64,000 bases of DNA. Origin: Symsagittifera roscoffensis. Its lineage: Eukaryota; Xenacoelomorpha; Acoela; Convolutidae. Location of the stretch: assembly GCF_963678635.1 (NCBI RefSeq), contig NC_087063.1, positions 40,560,759 to 40,624,758 on the forward strand. Reading direction: 5' to 3'. How positions within the stretch are numbered: the first letter of the stretch is position 1; the number at the start of each line of letters is the position of its first letter. The notes beneath the pieces were generated by a model that saw only the letters and a list, made by a program, of their open reading frames with translations, made no database searches and was not told the origin of the DNA. The position numbers were made by a program, and so were the translations under genes. Shown here one piece after another: positions 37,701-46,775 of this stretch.

Positions 37701-40027
37701 GTGAACGAAGTTCTCAACAAGACTTCTTTCGGCATCGAGGTCACCAGCTGGTTGACGATCGACCTGCAATCCCGTTCAACGCCTCGGCTGCGAATGGACA
37801 CTGGCCTTTTCGCTGTTCTCTCGGTGACAGTCAACCGCTGCATGGTCTCCATCCATTCACGATCATGCCTATCCACTTCCCTATCCAACAAGTCGCGGAG
37901 TTTTCCCATGACCTCCGGCGCCGCGTTCATCGTCTTGTTCAATAAAGCGATGCTGTTTATACCCAGCCTGGTCAGTTCTTGCTGTACCAAGTTGGATCGG
38001 ACTAGCAGATCCAACGGAACGGGCTCGCCTCTGGCTAAAAGCTTTATCTCCGCGGCCGTCTCCACTGGAAGGTCAGGGTGTCCAGGTATAGGATGTCCTG
38101 ACTTGTCTAACCACCTAGTAAGTGGCAGCTTGTCGCAGGTTTCTTTGTCCAGAAAGGAAAACCCGTCTTTGATCTCTGATTGGTTAGCTTGCTTCTCCTC
38201 GAGGCGCTCATAAAATTCTGTCTTTTTACTGAGGCTATCTGCGTTCTGGTGCTTGTCACGGGTACGGTGCTCTATGATCATGTGGTATCCATCCAGGCGC
38301 ACAATCCAACGACCAATATAGCTTTGGTCCATCGAATAGGTTTTCAGCCAGGCAAGGGCACGATTATCCACACGTAACTTGAAGGGAGCACTCCCCAAGT
38401 AGGCCCTGTATTTTTCCACGAAAGTGATCACCGCAAACATCTCCGCTTTTGGTGCGCCGTACTTCATTTCAGTATCACTCAGGACTTTACTCCCGTAGGC
38501 TATCGGACGAAGAACCGTTCTCCCGTTCCACTCCTGCTCTTGGTGAAGTATGCCCGATATCGCAACCACTGATGCATCCGTGTCCAGCACGAACATTCCC
38601 TTCTCTGTTGGCATGCCGAGGACCGGTGCCTCGCAAAGTTCACGCTTGATGTTTTCAAATGAAACTTGTGCCTCATCAGTCCAGGTGAACTTTTTGCCCT
38701 TGTTTCTCATCAGCCTCTGCATGGGGTATATCTTGTCAGCATATCCCTTGATGAACTCTCGATAATAATTTGCGAATCCCAGAAAACTCATCAGCTGTGT
38801 ATCTGTTTTAGGTGCCTTCCAGGTCAGCACCGCTTCAACCGCTTCGGGATCTGGTCTCACTCCATGTTTGTCAACCAGGCGGCCCAGATACTTTATGGAA
38901 TCCCTGAGGATTTCACACTTAGAGGGTTTGCATTTCAGACCCGCCTGCTTCATGCAAGAAAACACCTCCTCCAACCTCTCTATGTGGTCTTCTAAGGTTG
39001 GTGTTGCAATCACGACATCATCGACATAACACATAATGAGGTTCCCGTATTTCTTAGTGACGCTCGCGAGTGCCTGGGCCATCAGTCGCTGGAATGTGGC
39101 CGTCGCGTTGCACAATCCGAATGGCATCCTCTTCCACTGGAACAGTCCCAGCTCACACGCGAAATCTGTTTTCTCTCGATCTTGCTTTCTGAGTGGCACT
39201 TGCCAGAATGCGGAGCCCAAATCCAACGTCGTGAAGAACTTAGCGTCTCCCAGCTTGGATAGGCTCTCATCGATGCGGGGAATCGGGTATGCGTCCTTTA
39301 TAGTCACTGCGTTCAGATAACGGAAATCACAACAAAATGTGAGTTGTCCCCCTTTCTTTTTCGCCATGACCACGCCACAAGCCCATGGGGACTTCGACGG
39401 CTCAATCATGTCGTACTCCATTAACATTTCAATTTCCTTCCTACACGCTTCTGACTTGTTTGGGGTCATTCTTCTCGCCCCTTCCCTATGAGGAACCGAG
39501 CCCTCTTCTATCTCAATCTCGTGCTCTACAAAATTGCAACAACCTATGTCGGCCTTATGCTTTGAAAAAACGTCTGCGTTCCGATTTAGCACCGCCCTGA
39601 GCGAATCTAGTTCCTTGTCAGATATTTTACCCTTCAGATGTTCTATCTCAGGTAGGACAGGCTTATTCGCTGCTATCTCTGCTTCCGTCGGCCTCTCAGG
39701 AAAGTTGGAACAACTAGACAGCCCATCATCTGTTTCCGACTTCATTGAAAACAATTTCCTAGAAGATTTCAATTCATTTACTCTTTTCATTATACATTCT
39801 TGGTTCGCATGTAATGGACATTTAGTTACATCAAACTTCTTCAAGTTCTCCACACTCAGAAAGTCTGTGTTCAGAGGCAAAGCGTAGCCAAGTTTCTTTC
39901 CCCTCTGTATTGTCACTGTTGTTGCTTCTGTGTTCAATAACACACTCACACACAGTCCGCTCTGAGTGAGTGAGAAGCTTCTTCCTAAAATAGCCGAGCT
40001 TTTACTTTTGGATTTGGTACCAGACAC
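34307..40027 (-). CDS. pol: Pol polyprotein: RT, RNase H, integrase and C-terminal macro-like domain
   Basis: Reverse transcriptase at residues about 190-375 with TTLDLGSAFWQ (Asp269) and YVDD at 334-337. RNase H at about 476-605 with VLDTDAS, Glu529 and LRVDNRAL. A linker at 610-1100 contains a 14-residue tandem repeat (LSGES-type, 825-886). Integrase at about 1105-1455 has the zinc motif HDQMGH...CLSCQQ and the triad Asp1191, Asp1250, Glu1286 (35 residues between the last two, as is usual), plus a GPF-type module (KKWRGPFQI). An acidic region follows, then a macro-like domain from about 1765 to the end. The frame opens with GTG, and its first Met is at residue 80, so it must be made as an extension of the protease frame by -1 frameshift. 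The frame is open only from 40,036, giving a 52-nt overlap. No perfect slippery heptamer is visible; CCAAAAG is the nearest. Confidence 0.93.
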   Translation of the reverse strand: MSGTKSKSKSSAILGRSFSLTQSGLCVSVLLNTEATTVTIQRGKKLGYALPLNTDFLSVENLKKFDVTKCPLHANQECIMKRVNELKSSRKLFSMKSETDDGLSSCSNFPERPTEAEIAANKPVLPEIEHLKGKISDKELDSLRAVLNRNADVFSKHKADIGCCNFVEHEIEIEEGSVPHREGARRMTPNKSEACRKEIEMLMEYDMIEPSKSPWACGVVMAKKKGGQLTFCCDFRYLNAVTIKDAYPIPRIDESLSKLGDAKFFTTLDLGSAFWQVPLRKQDREKTDFACELGLFQWKRMPFGLCNATATFQRLMAQALASVTKKYGNLIMCYVDDVVIATPTLEDHIERLEEVFSCMKQAGLKCKPSKCEILRDSIKYLGRLVDKHGVRPDPEAVEAVLTWKAPKTDTQLMSFLGFANYYREFIKGYADKIYPMQRLMRNKGKKFTWTDEAQVSFENIKRELCEAPVLGMPTEKGMFVLDTDASVVAISGILHQEQEWNGRTVLRPIAYGSKVLSDTEMKYGAPKAEMFAVITFVEKYRAYLGSAPFKLRVDNRALAWLKTYSMDQSYIGRWIVRLDGYHMIIEHRTRDKHQNADSLSKKTEFYERLEEKQANQSEIKDGFSFLDKETCDKLPLTRWLDKSGHPIPGHPDLPVETAAEIKLLARGEPVPLDLLVRSNLVQQELTRLGINSIALLNKTMNAAPEVMGKLRDLLDREVDRHDREWMETMQRLTVTERTAKRPVSIRSRGVERDCRSIVNQLVTSMPKEVLLRTSFTEYGTLNQNQTTEEVRIRSKSSFTRRVHFTDAKEEYEPSPDCSSVDETMSGESDTFEPVKDVSSEESDTFEPVQDDLSGERLTRPPRGRILSGESALKQPMDRILSGESRNISDNLEYDVEESVDSSVDSRPQSWDNTSETASNSDMSEIAIHSLLVDWKQRGLDRETHQDPDRDRYTSDEEGTVVDNAADELELIAVSKRPTRLLPHGTVVRTNLEPSVQEATPLKKIWCVKLMDDAHAPEIMSGQMNVVKTYLKARYRLSDLLRAQRNDRMTSSLKRWIENGAPDKGDLEEDSYKILKQFYLKRNGFLYLNKDGIVACKRKEEDKVLYKYNSIVLPQLYQTELLFRSHDQMGHQGVDKVYNRIQKRFEWPGLKKACEKWIAACLSCQQAKDPRKLRFPLQSIESSGFNEVVQIDHQKICMTATGYNQVLVMIDHFTKYAEAAPCMTASAEETCDHLINVWIARHGCPITFQSDNGKAFVGDLTKELMKRSQVAQAHSTTYHPQTNGLVERQNRTLVSMLRVYCSRYMDDWDKHLPQVMGAYNSTEHSTTGISPHMMLTGHEKALPLTFFYPEYEGKRTAPQTYVWDVIRRQQDLNDLCRRNTQQAQIRQKRRFDKRTADAKAYSVGDYVWVFQEVVPPKGTKKLLKKWRGPFQITEVHQGGRFYRLSTGRAAHYENIKPHNASSEDWCIPADMQEGDYLIVDPACEVNERGTRDKNDGNEVVDDCDLPLDLELTERVEVDDETLPYAEEDWDCPEQTEIDKRIQPDFPLTMETRQSKKGKNQKKYNPYGEDFVVDRIVVSDVIDSLVGLDEVAMLGEIDPVNDMDQDWIDDRSEPEVEFEPEAEQTHEQELTNLRVLEWLHDLPTDPKETILTIQDVDREGVKYISHDNTESNWVAPDGPLRVPQSNLGLLDFGRSTGTSMDIFVRGVGVGLTHTENLIIKKLKSARETGELETEGENAKKPPFGRIFESYFDLPNHYSNNIVITDSGFILTERTCAIAITADVSFKTALAADFKREYKNIEFLWKQRPGVGGMIALPPVASQIPGKDLCFLVTKATDRQHVNPESLVLALTRLRDFLVERGVTSLSLPVYDPNRGKLHPRELYALVHVIFSETDIEVYLHKKYYLSIC
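37370..37555 (-). repeat. 42-bp coding tandem repeat in pol
   Basis: About 4.5 copies of a 14-residue unit (MSGESDTFEPVKDV, SSEESDTFEPVQDD, LSGERLTRPPRGRI, LSGESALKQPMDRI, LSGESRN) between RNase H and integrase. The first two units are nearly identical and the rest have diverged. Confidence 0.85.
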
Positions 40028-40752
40028 ACCTGTCTGTCATTGCTGAGTTCATTCAAGTTCCTCATCCTAAACGTCACTACTACGTTTTGGTTCGGTTTTA
40101 AACTAACTTTTCGATCCAGAAAGATCGGCACCTTGGCCTGATTAATTAAGATCTTATTAAGGGGTCTTTTTTTATACTTTCTCTCAGGATCCTTGATCCT
40201 AATCAATCCGTCATTGAGATCGATCGTGACGTCAAAGTTGCGAACGAAATCCCTTCCTAGGATGAACTGGTCGGATTCATCCAAATTCTCTACTACTAGG
40301 AAGCTCATCCAAAGATGTCTTCCTCCGAGCTGCAGTGAGATGATCGGGGTTCGTTCGGCGACATAGATCGCTCCCTGATTGGCAGCTGCCAACCTGATGT
40401 TTGTCGGTATGAGATCCGACCTTTCGAAACCCATGTCGGTCCAAGTTTTGACTGGCATGACACTAACCACTGCTACCGTGTCTAGCAGTCCCTTTACTGA
40501 AAGTTGTCTGCCTTGCACGTCCAGAACGTGTGCGGCCAGATCGGCCTCGCAACCAATATGCACCGCATCTTGTTCGAGCATCGCGTTGTGTCCGATTCGT
40601 CTGACCTTCAGCTCCTCTTGACCAATGTATATCCGGCCAACCTGATCGTTCGCATCAGTTATGTGAGCTTTCGTGTAGATATTGATGCCATCCACATTCA
40701 TCAGAATCGGGTAAGGGCCATGGACATCGATATAATGTCCGTCCACTTTCAT
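39985..40752 (-). CDS. pro: Retroviral-type aspartic protease of the giant element
   Basis: The protease that processes gag and pol. The 255-codon product has the flap-and-core order of retropepsins: an LLDTVAVVSVMP active-site segment near residue 92, then IRLAAAN, PIISLQLGG and the conserved FILGRDFVRNF. The active-site triplet is DTV where retropepsins normally have DTG or DSG. The ATG at 40752 overlaps the gag stop as TGATG. Upstream, the protease frame is open for only about 15 nt, so reinitiation after the gag stop is more likely than frameshift. It ends in a 52-nt overlap with pol. The C-terminal part beyond FILGRDF continues directly into the first pol residues by sense. Confidence 0.85.
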   Translation of the reverse strand: MKVDGHYIDVHGPYPILMNVDGINIYTKAHITDANDQVGRIYIGQEELKVRRIGHNAMLEQDAVHIGCEADLAAHVLDVQGRQLSVKGLLDTVAVVSVMPVKTWTDMGFERSDLIPTNIRLAAANQGAIYVAERTPIISLQLGGRHLWMSFLVVENLDESDQFILGRDFVRNFDVTIDLNDGLIRIKDPERKYKKRPLNKILINQAKVPIFLDRKVSLKPNQNVVVTFRMRNLNELSNDRQVCLVPNPKVKARLF

Positions 40753-43592
40753 CAGCCTCCACTTTCATCAGCGAGTTTGGGATCCTTCTCCTTCAGGTAG
40801 TCGGCATAGATGTCCAGGTGGATTAGCGTAATCTCGGATGGTTCACTCAAGTTCTTGACCACCTGGTGCCCTGCGACTGAGATGATGGACATTATTTTGG
40901 TCCCCGCCTTCGTCATGCCGAAAGTCTTGCCAGATATAACGTTCAGTTTTAGTCCCTGTTTCTTGGGCTCCTCTTTGTCTTCTGCTTTTGTTGCTTTACC
41001 GAGGACATTAAGACTCTCCCGAAGATCTGTGCTTTCCAGCTCCGACCTTACCCATTGCTCCACTTCTTTCGTGGCAAGGTCCTGTTTGACATTCTGCAGC
41101 GCTGTCCTTGCCGCCAGGCCGTAATCCACCTTGAGTGGACTAGACGACTCTGCTTCGAGGTTCGAGGCTACCACCTCGTCAGGCCATGTCTTAACTTTTT
41201 TGGTCGCAAAGGTGCTCGGTGTCGTTTCCTTTCTCCGAGATTCAGCCTCGTTCATCAGACGTGCTCGACTGGCCTTGACACCCGAAAGCGCCTCTTCGTG
41301 GCGGGGATGTTTCGCGTCCGCTACTGCGTCCCAAAATTTAGTACAATCCGACTTGAAGTGTCCCTCCAAATTACAGAAGAAACACCTCGGACCATATTTC
41401 ATGATGAACCCCCTGACGTACTCCTCATGATCCTCGTCGGTCGCGTCGGCGTCCTCGAGAAAGTGGCCTATGGCCTTCATGTTCTGTTTGTATGCAGAAC
41501 ACGCAGAAACGTGATGGTCCATCGAACCACAATTCGCGCACGACCTCCTCTTGTCCATGTCATCGCGAGGTTTGTACCAACTGGAATTCGCACCAGTGTT
41601 TGTCCCGCTATAGTTGCCATAATTGCTGTAACGGTTTTGCGCCCTCGGTTTTATGAGTAAATACTCGCGTGACTTCATACGCAAGTCGTCGGGCGTGGGT
41701 ACCTGGTCAAGCGACAGGGTGAAGTGAGTGGCCAACATCGTCTTCAGCTCCTCACTCCTTACTCCATCCATAAACTTCGAAGCAATCGCCAAGTTTCGCT
41801 CGGATATTCTCTCATCTGGGTTGCTTCTCCTCCTGAGCAATTCAAGGTCGTCCAAGAATTTATCTATTGATTCTTCATCTCTCTGACGCCTCTTCTCGAA
41901 CTTCACCATGGCCTGGTGCCCTTGTACTCCAGAGCCGAAACGATTCAGCAGGATGTCGAATATCTTGCGAGCGCTGTCTCTCTCATTGGCTCTTTTCGCC
42001 ATTACACAATTTAATGCAGTACCCTCCAGGTTGCTTGTCAGCGCGCTGCACTCTTGTTTCTTGGAGAGATTCTCTTCCTCAAAGTGTAACTTCATCACTT
42101 CTATCCAAGTATCAATGCAGCCGTCTGACTCGTCTTTATATGACTTCGGCTTTTTCAGTGTTCTTCTTGACCTCTCTCCTCTCTCGGTTGACTTCGAGAG
42201 CTTGGTGATGAATGTTTCAAGAGATCTGTTCAGAGGCTCAAACATCGAGGCATACATCGTTGTGTCTTGCGAGACTGTAGTCAGATCTGGTACTGAACTG
42301 ACTTGTGGCACGGTTGGCAATCTTGTCTCCGGGGTGGCATCTGCCTCCGGCGGTACTGGATTCGTCCAGCCAGGCCTCTGCGGGGCTGCCCTTGGCCGCT
42401 CCTTGTTTCTATGTTCGTAGTTCGTTCTCGAGCCTTGCTGGGCTCTGGCACTGTTGCCCGTACCATCTCCAACATTCGCATGGCTTGAGCGCTCCCTTGA
42501 GTTGGAATGCTCCTGCCAACTACTCCCATTCAGGATCGCGTCAAGCTTCCGCATCATCAAGTCAGATTTGGCGTCTAACCTCTTCTCCAGGCCAGTCATC
42601 GTTTGGGCGTAGGTATTATCATGAGCATTCAATAATCGCTCGATCTCTCTTGTCATCCTTGCCTCTCTTTCCTCTGACTCTTTGTTTGCCTGTGCCAGGC
42701 TCTCAGCCAGGCATTGATCGGCGTTACGAATCAATTGAGCCTGATCAAACCTCGCCTGCGACTTCAAGTGCGTTAGCTCGTCTTTCAAACTCTCTCGACC
42801 ATGGTGAGCTCTCTCGTCAACTTGATCTATCTTCTTAGTCATGTCCCGCCTCAATTCATCCAGGCCATTCATCACACCAGCGAACATATCACTTATGTCA
42901 CCAGCTGCCCCCAGTGGCGGGGTTAGCCCCAGAGAAGACGAGGTCAACTGTGGCTGTAGCCTAGTACTCGATGACGCACCGCCCTTTTGCTTGTGCATTG
43001 ACGTCATCAGTCTGTCAAACGTTGATGATGCTCCCATCGTTATCCCATCTGACATAGGCCTGGTCGGCGAGGCAGAAGACGCCTCCCTGCTCATGTCGTT
43101 CCTTGGGCACGGTGTGAAGTTCACATCCGGATGGGTTAATTCCGGTTGGCCGTAACTAGAGGATAGACCTCCGGCTTGTAGCGACGTCACGCGCTCATCG
43201 TACAAAGACTTCCAACTTTTCTTTGCCTTCGAGAACGTCTGCTCTTCACCCGGACTCATACTCGACATCATCGCGTTGTTGCTCTGTTTGGCCAAAGATG
43301 AGTGTGCACTTGTCGGATGTGAATGTTCCTTTCTCCATTTATAGCTCTTAGTGTCTGATTTGGACATTCCCCTGTACAACACTTCCTCCCGAGGTTCGAC
43401 CTCGGGACGCTCCGAGGTCTCCTCTGTCCTCTCGGCTTCCTCCCGTTCGAGGACCTCATCTGGCTCAAAGTCGGGTCGAATGAGCGTTCGCTCCCCTTCG
43501 TCAAAGGGATCCACCAGCGTTTCGCTCGCAGGCTCGGCCTCGGCGCTCCGCCTTTGATTGCCATCGAGGTTTTTCTCGCTCCTTAGTTTCAT
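40752..43592 (-). CDS. gag: Gag structural polyprotein of the giant element
   Basis: Forms the particle and binds genomic RNA. Counting from the GTG at 43601, the product has an acidic N-terminus, a coiled coil (about 240-350), proline-rich linker, a helical capsid-like region (about 480-650, with DTWIEVMKLHF, LNRFG, SIDKFLDDLELL) and two CCHC zinc knuckles: CANCGSMDHHVSAC (688-701) and CFFCNLEGHFKSDC (740-753). It is long for a Ty3/gypsy gag because of the N-terminal half. I use the first ATG, at 43592. The frame is open for a further 48 codons upstream to 43,736 without an ATG, so a spliced or non-AUG start is possible. The stop overlaps the protease ATG. A 16-nt tandem duplication lies at the junction. 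Confidence 0.9.
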   Translation of the reverse strand: MKLRSEKNLDGNQRRSAEAEPASETLVDPFDEGERTLIRPDFEPDEVLEREEAERTEETSERPEVEPREEVLYRGMSKSDTKSYKWRKEHSHPTSAHSSLAKQSNNAMMSSMSPGEEQTFSKAKKSWKSLYDERVTSLQAGGLSSSYGQPELTHPDVNFTPCPRNDMSREASSASPTRPMSDGITMGASSTFDRLMTSMHKQKGGASSSTRLQPQLTSSSLGLTPPLGAAGDISDMFAGVMNGLDELRRDMTKKIDQVDERAHHGRESLKDELTHLKSQARFDQAQLIRNADQCLAESLAQANKESEEREARMTREIERLLNAHDNTYAQTMTGLEKRLDAKSDLMMRKLDAILNGSSWQEHSNSRERSSHANVGDGTGNSARAQQGSRTNYEHRNKERPRAAPQRPGWTNPVPPEADATPETRLPTVPQVSSVPDLTTVSQDTTMYASMFEPLNRSLETFITKLSKSTERGERSRRTLKKPKSYKDESDGCIDTWIEVMKLHFEEENLSKKQECSALTSNLEGTALNCVMAKRANERDSARKIFDILLNRFGSGVQGHQAMVKFEKRRQRDEESIDKFLDDLELLRRRSNPDERISERNLAIASKFMDGVRSEELKTMLATHFTLSLDQVPTPDDLRMKSREYLLIKPRAQNRYSNYGNYSGTNTGANSSWYKPRDDMDKRRSCANCGSMDHHVSACSAYKQNMKAIGHFLEDADATDEDHEEYVRGFIMKYGPRCFFCNLEGHFKSDCTKFWDAVADAKHPRHEEALSGVKASRARLMNEAESRRKETTPSTFATKKVKTWPDEVVASNLEAESSSPLKVDYGLAARTALQNVKQDLATKEVEQWVRSELESTDLRESLNVLGKATKAEDKEEPKKQGLKLNVISGKTFGMTKAGTKIMSIISVAGHQVVKNLSEPSEITLIHLDIYADYLKEKDPKLADESGG

Positions 43593-44226
43593 TTCGCTCA
43601 CTGAAAGATCAGGTTGACCTTTAGTCGATTCGTCTTCAGCAAACGCGTCGGAAGCGCTGCTAAACGAGGTTTGGCTACGCCTAGTTCTAAACTTCCGCGT
43701 GCTTCCCTTGCTTAGCCTAGGAATTTTAGTAGTCGATCATAGCGAGTCCCTGCGCTGCATAGTTTTTAACAAAATGAAAGTATTCGTAATTTGATGGCAA
43801 TGCAAACGTACCACAAACAAGATTTAGTTAAATCACTTAACGCTGCCTACTCGATTCCGTCAGTATCAAAATGTCTCTTAGATCTCTCACGACTAAATTA
43901 GTGACTCAGCTAAAGTTACACACAGGGTCTACCCAGTATTGATATAATGCTAACTCAACCCGGTTGTATAGTATAACAGTATAACAGTTTTTCACAAGAT
44001 ATAATCGACACACAAAACACAATCGATAATCAGATAAGAATATCCTACAGGTGACAGCGACCTCTTGTCAGTATTAATTTATCGCCACACAATTTATCAA
44101 GTCACTGCTTTGTTAAAATTAAACAATCTTTGATAAAAAGCAGTGATGATTCAGAAATAGATAAATAAAACTTAGTCTTAAAGAAAAAGACTTCCCCCAA
44201 TCGGAACGATCCGAAAGAACGAAGCC

Positions 44227-44298
44227 CAGGACACAGTCTTCTCAAGTGGGTGTGTGTCTGCCTAATACACCCACCGAGGTCTTCTTTTAGGTGTCCTG
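44227..44298 (-). ncRNA. Leader stem-loop A
   Basis: Outer stem caggacac (44,227-44,234) with gtgtcctg (44,291-44,298). Inner stem gtgggtgt (44,246-44,253) with acacccac (44,267-44,274). All pairs are Watson-Crick. Confidence 0.65.
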
Positions 44299-44409
44299 CG
44301 ATTGCCCGAGCTGTCCTACTAAGTAGCTCAAGGCAACCTCTGATCGAAAATTCTTCAAATCTATGAAAAAGCTCTCCCACACTCGGACTGCTCCAAGTGC
44401 ACGAGAGTA

Positions 44410-44483
44410 GGGAACAATTTTTCTTCTCAAGTGGGTGTGTATTTGCCTAATACACCCACCGAGGTCTTCCTTTATTTGTTCCC
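44410..44483 (-). ncRNA. Leader stem-loop B (tandem copy of A)
   Basis: Outer stem gggaacaa (44,410-44,417) with ttgttccc (44,476-44,483). Inner stem gtgggtgt (44,431-44,438) with acacccac (44,452-44,459). The outer stem differs from stem-loop A at most positions yet still pairs completely. A vestige of a third copy (gggtacttctaatacaccc) lies near 44,560. Confidence 0.65.
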
Positions 44484-44767
44484 GGATCGCCCGAACTTTC
44501 CTATTAAGTAGCTCAAGGCAACCACACAACCAAAATCACAATCAAAAAAAAAATTTTGTCCGGGTACTTCTAATACACCCAATGTAGAATCCAAAGTTGA
44601 TCACGAATTTCCGGGTCAAAATGGGTTCTTATGATCCTAATAAGCGCGCCTAATATCCTAATATGATCCTAATTAAATGGATATTATCCGTTTCCCAAAT
44701 TGCCACAGAAAGTTTACTCAAGTCTCTAACAAGGAAGATCGTTAGAAGGTTTAAGACACTCCGGAGG

Positions 44768-44875
44768 GTTACCTCGGAGGGTGCCTTGATCACCCAAGTT
44801 ACTTCGGAGGGTACCTTAATCACCCAAGTTACTTCGGAAGGTACCTTAATCACCCAAGTTACTTCGGAGGGTCCC
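44768..44875. repeat. 30-bp tandem repeat in the leader, three copies plus a partial
   Basis: Units at 44,768, 44,798 and 44,828, with a partial at 44,858, of 'gttacttcggagggtacc' plus 'ttaatcacccaa'. Each contains the GGAGGGT motif. Confidence 0.85.
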
Positions 44876-46105
44876 CCTAAATTTACTAAGGAGGGTCAAT
44901 AAGATGCATAATACGCTCCGGAGGGTTACTTCGGAGGGTACCTCCAAAATTTTCAAATTTTTTGATCTTCGCTTAGAAGGTTCTCCTACTAGCTTCAAAA
45001 AGCGTCAAAACAAGCTAGGAGCTCTAAGGGGAGCTGTTTTAACTTCTTAGGGTGATCTCGTGGAAATTTTCCACTAAGGAGGGTTGCTAAGGGGTTTAGC
45101 TGACTCCGGAGGGTCACTTCGGAGGGTTCCCCCAAAATCAAGAAAAAGGGTTATATCACCGCAGTAAAGCCTCTGAAAGCGGTCTACCTGACTTAAAACT
45201 AGGTTGGCTGACACGGTCAACCTTCCCAGTTGAATAAAAATATGTTTTGATAAAATTTTCTGCCGCTCGGAGGGTTGCCCGTGATTTGGACCCTCCGAAC
45301 CAACAAATTCTAAAAAAATTTTTCTTTTCCGAAATAATCAACCCAAAAACGGTTGCGATTCGGAAAACTGGTCAAAAACGTCGACTTATGGTACCAAAAT
45401 TATCCCGATCGGATAACTAGTCTTTGAGAAATCGCCAAAAACGCGTTCGTCAAAATGGCCTTTTTCACCACCTGTATAGGATCTGAAAGACTTTTTTCGC
45501 AATTCCGGTCGAAAGTGCCTAAAAATACTTGAAATGAGCGTAGCAGCCCTGTACGGCACTGGAATAATGCAAAAAACCGGACCAAAATTGGTTTAGAAAT
45601 AAAAATTTGGCGAAAAACTATCAAATTTGGACCCTCCGATTCCTTCCTTTTCCAAACCTTAAGTCGTTAGCTCTATCCACGGAGCTGCTCGGAAGGTTGC
45701 CCAAAAATTTCTCTAGTAACCGAGCACGTTATGCTAGCACGCTCCTAACGCCAAAAATTTTTTTGCTCTAACTCTAAAAACTCAAAAACTCGATCCCCAA
45801 AACAGATTGACAAAATACAAAAAATTATCAAAATTTTGATCGAAAAATTTTCGTTTTTCTAACTTCTACTGAGTCTTTGCTCACGCGATTTCTTTAGTGA
45901 AGGGGATCGAACTACGTAGCTACTCTCTATATAAAAGCTTTTTGCCTATCGGAAAAGCTCGGATATCCGAAAATTTGGGGGTCTACAGTTTGGTCTAAAA
46001 TTGGTAATTTTCGACAAAAAATGGGTGTTTCATGGGTCTAAATAGGAGATAAGTAATATGTAATAAGGATAAAAATCTATTAATAGTCGTTAATGAATAG
46101 TACTA

Positions 46106-46775
46106 TACCCTCCTTTGCACCAAAATATCCGAATTAAGACCCTTAACTCGGAAATTTGTAATCGATGGAGGGTACAATCGGACCGCGCCAATCGTGCCCC
46201 CCACCACTTAAGTTTTAATGAAATAGTACCCGAACGATACTAAAATTGCTTCAACGATACCCAACAGTCGTTGCGGATGTTGTCCTTGATGTCCCTGTTG
46301 AGTGTGGAGCACGTTGATCAGCTTGCCACTCTACCCTCCGGCCACCGGCAAAATCACCATTAACGTGCTTAAACACTCAAATTACACTCGAGGGAGGGTA
46401 TCCAACCCTTCACCAAAACACACAATCTTTCTATCAGAAACGATATAAATCAATCTGAAACAACAACAAATAGGAAGGTCAGATCACATCTCGTGCGGAA
46501 ATAACATATAAACTGTCACTTTACGTTTTTTACTGTTTTTGGTCTTTTTTGAATTTTTTTACTGTTTTTTGTACTTTTTTGTTTTTAAATAAATTTATTT
46601 TTTGGCTTTTTCTTGGTTATACACTATTTTTGTTTAGTTTTACGCTTTCTCTTTAATTGTTTTTGGTCCTGGGACCTCAGGACAAGCGGGCTCTAGATTT
46701 CCCACCTAACCCTCCGGCCCCCGGAATTTTCGGTGTTAACTAAGTTAAAAAGCTAAATTGCACTAGACGGAGGGT
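46106..46775. repeat. Three ACCCTCC...GGAGGGT hairpin modules
   Basis: Modules at 46,106-46,174, 46,332-46,400 and 46,709-46,775 each begin (t)accctcc and end ggagggt(a), with 50-55 bases between. The first also has an inner stem, 'tccgaattaag' with 'cttaactcgga' (one mismatch). Modules two and three both start accctccggcc and are diverged copies. Confidence 0.65.

Noticed and set aside
37272-38213. 313-codon open frame on the plus strand within pol
   Set aside because: It lies antisense to the RNase H-integrase linker and has a serine- and leucine-rich composition typical of antisense reading of an acidic, repeat-rich coding region. It shows no domain.
44768-44875. CRISPR-like array
   Set aside because: The 30-bp units are contiguous tandem repeats without spacers, inside a retrotransposon leader.
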